Positions 22,285 through 25,777 of a stretch of DNA of 25,777 nt are shown here, piece after piece (positions within the stretch are counted from its first letter, which is position 1; every line of letters begins with the position of its first letter). Source of the DNA: a virus; the IMG/VR virus record IMGVR_UViG_3300020207_000142, positions 1 through 25,777 of that record; one strand, 5' to 3'. Below the pieces are notes generated by a model. It was not told the DNA's origin. It did not search any database and worked only from the letters and a program-made list of their open reading frames with translations. The position numbers were made by a program, and so were the translations under genes.

Positions 22285-24795
22285 TTATGCAATTCTTACA
22301 TATAAAGTATAAGTTTCCTCAGTTCCACTGGTGGCATCAATCGTTTCCCCTTCAAAATTACCTACAAAGTTTCCAATATAATCCGTTAAATATTCAGCAT
22401 TATATACGTTTTCATAATCTGCAATGTAATCAGTGGAATAAGGAAAATTAAAAGCTCTTGTATATGTTCCAACATACTGAGTATTATATGTTGAAGCATA
22501 ATCTATAGTGTAATCTTTTGTATAGTTTATGCTGGTGTAGTCTGCAGCAAATGCAGGTCCAGTAAAATCTCCAAGATAATCTGTAGCGTAAAGAGGGGAT
22601 GCAAAATTTCCAGTATACGTAGGAGCCACATAATTTGTTATATAACTTCCAGATATATAGTTCGTTTGATAATTACCAGTATAATCTAGAGTATATACTC
22701 TAAGATAGGTATTACTATATCCTGCTACGTATGATACGCCGGGAGGACCTTGAGGAACAGAATCTGTAGATTGGAAATTACGAACGTAATTTCGAATATA
22801 GTTTGGTACATAATTCCCTTGGTATACAATATTATATTGAGGATCAAGAACATAGTTGCTTGTGTACAACCTCGAATATCTCGTGGTATAAATTAAATTT
22901 CTTGAGTAAATATTTGTGAGTATAAATTGTCTGGCATAAAAACTATCTTGCTGATAAGTTGTTGGATTAATAAATCCTATGTAACCGGTGTTACGTAGAT
23001 ATTGAGACACTGTATAGTTTCTGGCGTAATACGCGGCCCCTAATCTTGTATAAGTATTTAAGTTTCCGTAATTCCTGCCATAATATGACAAGGATGGGCC
23101 AAGATATGTTGGGCCAGAGTAATATCTTAGATAATATTGTGAGCCCCCACCTAAATAACTAGATGACGATCCCGAAGAGGATCCTTGATAATATCTAACT
23201 GGTCCACTTGATCTTACGTAGTAAGCAGAAGGAACATTTCTTGTATAATTGCGACCGTAGTATCCTGCAAAGTAGGTATTATTTGCGACATTTGCTGTGT
23301 AATTTCCAAGATATGTTGTTCCTCCTGCACCAAGATACTGTTGAGGAGTGGCGGAGAGGCCTGTATAGGCTCTAGCATAATATCTAGACGGCCCTAGATA
23401 ATATACAAGCCTAATATAGTTAGGAGTATAAAGTCTACTATAGAAATTGGTTACGGTGTACTGGCCAGTATAAACAAGATTTCTTGTATAGTTTACTAAT
23501 CGAGTATAAACACGGTCATACGTCCCAGCAAAATTAGAAGTATATGAAATCGCACCAGTATAGTTAACAGGTCTATTAATTACAAAAGCATCACCAGCAT
23601 AATTATTTACAAACCCTCTAGTATAAGTTCCTGTATAGTTTGTATCGTACCTTGTTGTATAATTTGCGCTAAAACCTATAAGAGTATAATTTGTTGTATA
23701 GTCTTGAGTATAGTTACCAATATATTCTACAGCATATTGACCTGTAAATTGTCTTTCATAATTACCAACATAGTTACCGGTGTATATTCTAATATAATTT
23801 GGAACATAATTATTTACATAATTACCTAAATATTGATTTGCATATGCTCTAGCATATAAAGGACCAGAATATGTCGTTGTATATGGTGTCGAATCAAAAG
23901 TACCAGTATAAGTATTTGTATAGGCTTTTACATATGGTAAAGTATAGACATTAGTATATCCACGTGTATAATTTTGTTGGAACGTAGATGTACTATCTCG
24001 AGTAAATATTTGTTGACTTGTAGTTTGCTTTGTATCAGTGGCAGAACCTTTTGATACCCAAGTCCCAGGGTCTGTTGGAGCACCTTGTGCAGAAGTTCTT
24101 AGTTGATATGTACCAATTTTAGAAGCACCAATACGAGTCTTTGCTCTTTGACCAAATGAATATTGAATTTGGCGATCAGTCATCGCTCTGAGTTTTATAC
24201 CAGAACCACCAGCACTATCTTCAACAAACATTGGTCTCACAGTAGTTGGAGCTGTATAATTATCTCTGCGGTAAATGTTATAACCAATAGACGTACCATC
24301 AGTTCTTGTATCTGTAAAGACTGATGATAGCCAAACTGAATAATCTACACCTGGAGATGAAGAAGCTAATCTAAATACTCCAGGATAATCATTTGTAAAT
24401 ATTGTTGCAAGATAACGGTCAACTGCTTCATTTAGATCTACATCTGGCATCATTTTAAAACCAGTTTCAGAAGATCCTGCTGAATCTACCCACATTAAAG
24501 GAGAATAAACATCTGAATCTGTTTCAGGCGCAGTGCCTTGACTTTGATATACATTTGTAGTTGTGCTACCTGATGTAATGGATGTTGATGGATGCGTTCC
24601 TACTGGTTCATTAAAAAATGTATCTACAAAAGAACCAATATTAGTGTGGGACGCATTAGTTGTAATACTACCAGTACCATTCGGTCCTGAGGCTGCTAAA
24701 TGTTTTCCAATCTGATATGCAATATAGTTTTCTTCAGAAGTTGTAAACTCCTGAATATTACCACCGGCGTCTTTTATCTTGAGTGGAGTTGCCAT
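22285..24795 (-). CDS. Tyrosine-repeat virion protein (836 aa)
   Basis: A non-repetitive N-terminal domain (1-265) starts MATPLKIKDAGGNIQEFTTS and contains VDSAGSSETGFKMMPDVDLN, EAVDRYLATIFTNDYPGVF and KLRAMTDRQIQYSFGQRAKT, which looks like a virion-binding domain. From about 276 to 815 the sequence is dominated by Tyr at spacing four or close to it, with units such as YTGN, YVGN, YTRN and YARA. In residues 322-370 an aromatic residue occurs at every fourth position for 13 turns. A Ser/Gly-rich insert (about 538-552) and a collagen-like QGPPG (682-686) interrupt the array. The last 20 residues are a non-repeat cap. There is no signal peptide. I infer an adhesive or structural fibre; the function is unknown. 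AAGGATAAT precedes the ATG, and a late promoter lies at 24829-24836. Confidence 0.87.
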   Translation of the reverse strand: MATPLKIKDAGGNIQEFTTSEENYIAYQIGKHLAASGPNGTGSITTNASHTNIGSFVDTFFNEPVGTHPSTSITSGSTTTNVYQSQGTAPETDSDVYSPLMWVDSAGSSETGFKMMPDVDLNEAVDRYLATIFTNDYPGVFRLASSSPGVDYSVWLSSVFTDTRTDGTSIGYNIYRRDNYTAPTTVRPMFVEDSAGGSGIKLRAMTDRQIQYSFGQRAKTRIGASKIGTYQLRTSAQGAPTDPGTWVSKGSATDTKQTTSQQIFTRDSTSTFQQNYTRGYTNVYTLPYVKAYTNTYTGTFDSTPYTTTYSGPLYARAYANQYLGNYVNNYVPNYIRIYTGNYVGNYERQFTGQYAVEYIGNYTQDYTTNYTLIGFSANYTTRYDTNYTGTYTRGFVNNYAGDAFVINRPVNYTGAISYTSNFAGTYDRVYTRLVNYTRNLVYTGQYTVTNFYSRLYTPNYIRLVYYLGPSRYYARAYTGLSATPQQYLGAGGTTYLGNYTANVANNTYFAGYYGRNYTRNVPSAYYVRSSGPVRYYQGSSSGSSSSYLGGGSQYYLRYYSGPTYLGPSLSYYGRNYGNLNTYTRLGAAYYARNYTVSQYLRNTGYIGFINPTTYQQDSFYARQFILTNIYSRNLIYTTRYSRLYTSNYVLDPQYNIVYQGNYVPNYIRNYVRNFQSTDSVPQGPPGVSYVAGYSNTYLRVYTLDYTGNYQTNYISGSYITNYVAPTYTGNFASPLYATDYLGDFTGPAFAADYTSINYTKDYTIDYASTYNTQYVGTYTRAFNFPYSTDYIADYENVYNAEYLTDYIGNFVGNFEGETIDATSGTEETYTLYVRIA
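22351..23970 (-). repeat. Tyr-rich tetrapeptide-like repeat array
   Basis: This DNA encodes residues 276-815 of the 836-aa protein. In the most regular stretch, 23686-23832, an aromatic codon recurs every 12 bases, giving YxxN-type units; elsewhere spacings of four, five and three alternate. The DNA copies are not identical, so selection appears to act on the protein pattern. Confidence 0.85.
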
Positions 24796-24828
24796 AATTA
24801 TCCTTAAACATTACTAATAGATCAAAGG

Positions 24829-24836
24829 TATTTATA
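24829..24836 (-). promoter_or_regulatory. T4-type late promoter box TATAAATA ahead of the tyrosine-repeat protein
   Basis: Exact TATAAATA on the minus strand in the 45-bp gap between the propeller-like gene and the 836-aa gene. The predicted start is near 24823, with a leader of about 28 bases. Confidence 0.75.
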
Positions 24837-24840
24837 TAGG

Positions 24841-25777
24841 TTAATATTTGTTTAAAAGATCTGTGACAGCGTCAGTTCCAACAATTGCATCATAATCAAA
24901 ATAGTTGAAATCTATATTAACATCGGTATAGCTTGTAGAATTCCCATTTTGTGCCCAAATTCCATCACCGACTGCAATTCTACTTCCAAAGTAAGAGTCG
25001 TCGTTGCCGGCTCCACCAAAACTAGTTAAAAGATCTCCAGTGTATAAATCATATATGTAGATTTTACCAAGCGCGTTACCATACCCACCGCCATTATCGC
25101 CCCATTGCGAATCAGCTACAAAAAGCCTGTTGTCTTCTATGAGGATTCGACTGCCAAAAGAAGCATTGTTGTTACCATTTTGACTTTCATCAGGAGGAGA
25201 AATAGTTCTTAAATAGTTACCATTCATATCATATAATTGAACTAAACCAGAGTTATATGGATCTGGATCTAATAAATCTTTATCTCTAGTTTTTTTAGTG
25301 GCTGGGAAACTGAGAGCTATCATGCCATGTCCAATTGCGATATCAGCGTCAACATCGTGCTCGATAGGCCCCCATGGTGTGTACGAATTTATATATGATT
25401 TATAATTTCCATTTAAATCAAAAATGTAAGCTTTAGGATTAGCGTTGTTAGTTGTATCGCTATAGTCATCATCTATCTCTAAGTTAACAACAATCCGCCC
25501 GCAGCCAACTTTAACTTTACTACCCATTCTAGAATAATCTCTTAATCCAGGAATTGGCATATCAAAACCTGTACCACTTTCATCCCTTGGCCTATTTTCA
25601 ACTTTCCGTAATAAATATCCATCTAAACTTAAAATTCCAAACGCGCCAATACCAGTACTTCTTACAATTCGATCTCCCCAGTTTAGTCCCGAAACTACAA
25701 CTCTGCCATCTCCTGCGGCAAGATCATCAATGTCACAAGTGACTGCGCTTGGATACCCCGAAGAAGTATACTCTCTT
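24841..25777 (-). CDS. Beta-propeller (FG-GAP-like) repeat protein, C-terminal part; N-terminus beyond the window
   Basis: The frame is open to the window edge: 72 codons upstream of an internal Met at 25560 read through without a stop, giving 311 visible residues. Repeats of one pattern recur: AAGDGRVVVSGLNWGDRIV, RMGSKVKVGCGRIVVNLEI, AIGHGMIALSFPA, FGSRILIEDNRLFVADSQWG and FGSRIAVGDGIWAQ, each followed by a strand such as GLVQLYDMNGNYLRTI or GKIYIYDLYTGDLLTSF. FGS-x-(I/V) plus GDGRI resembles integrin-type FG-GAP blades, and acidic loops (DADIAIGHG, GNDDSYFGS) could bind Ca2+. The C-terminal 40 residues leave the pattern. Context (T4-like fibre region) suggests a virion adhesin or fibre head; function is inferred. 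Internal Met codons are not starts. Confidence 0.8.
   Translation of the reverse strand, partial: REYTSSGYPSAVTCDIDDLAAGDGRVVVSGLNWGDRIVRSTGIGAFGILSLDGYLLRKVENRPRDESGTGFDMPIPGLRDYSRMGSKVKVGCGRIVVNLEIDDDYSDTTNNANPKAYIFDLNGNYKSYINSYTPWGPIEHDVDADIAIGHGMIALSFPATKKTRDKDLLDPDPYNSGLVQLYDMNGNYLRTISPPDESQNGNNNASFGSRILIEDNRLFVADSQWGDNGGGYGNALGKIYIYDLYTGDLLTSFGGAGNDDSYFGSRIAVGDGIWAQNGNSTSYTDVNIDFNYFDYDAIVGTDAVTDLLNKY

Noticed and set aside
1260-23970. Open frames on the plus strand, such as 1260-1679, 3165-3521, 13515-13970 and 17245-17634
   Set aside because: Each lies fully inside a well-supported minus-strand structural gene, lacks a ribosome site and has no recognisable protein pattern; they are antisense shadows.
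22351-23970. Tyr repeat array as a CRISPR array or satellite DNA
   Set aside because: The repetition is a codon-level pattern in one long open frame, with divergent DNA copies and no spacers of constant length.

Overview
This window is a stretch of the late structural region of a T4-superfamily tailed phage (myovirus). Every gene I can support lies on the minus strand, so transcription runs from position 25777 down to 1. In transcription order the second half is the classic T4-like block: neck proteins gp13 and gp14, tail sheath stabiliser gp15, small and large terminase gp16 and gp17, tail sheath gp18, tail tube gp19, portal gp20, prohead core gp67, an unrecognised small ORF, and the first 142 residues of prohead protease gp21. 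The DNA is AT-rich. The accessory gene content (2OG-Fe(II) oxygenase, GT-A-like glycosyltransferases, long repeat-rich fibres, a cupredoxin domain) is what I associate with marine T4-like phages such as cyanophages and SAR11/roseobacter myophages. The host cannot be fixed from this sequence.

The first half in transcription order (25777 to about 10140) is the fast-evolving part. It starts with a partial beta-propeller-like protein that runs off the window edge. Next is an 836-residue protein dominated by tyrosine-rich tetrapeptide-like repeats. Then comes a tightly overlapping four-gene cassette: a coiled-coil protein, a glycosyltransferase, a 2OG oxygenase and a second glycosyltransferase. 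After it come a small structural protein, a 1552-residue repeat-built fibre, a 981-residue modular structural protein and a 468-residue fibre sharing repeat units with the large one.

Regulation is readable. Exact TATAAATA boxes, the T4-type late promoter element, stand in six of the short intergenic gaps, just ahead of the 836-aa protein, the 118-aa protein, gp13, gp18, gp20 and the small ORF before gp21. The glycosyltransferase/oxygenase cassette instead follows a sigma70-like promoter (TTTACA, 16-bp spacer, TATAAT), suggesting a different expression time from its virion neighbours. The portal gene has a GC-rich hairpin that would sit at the extreme 5' end of its late transcript.

The most unusual items are an amicyanin-spaced type 1 copper (cupredoxin) domain inserted into a small fibre-like protein between gp15 and gp16, the tyrosine-repeat protein, and the modification cassette next to it. 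No tRNA, CRISPR array, IS element or integrase was seen. No stretch above 300 bases lacks a gene; the largest gaps are 22199-22284 and 4700-4781.
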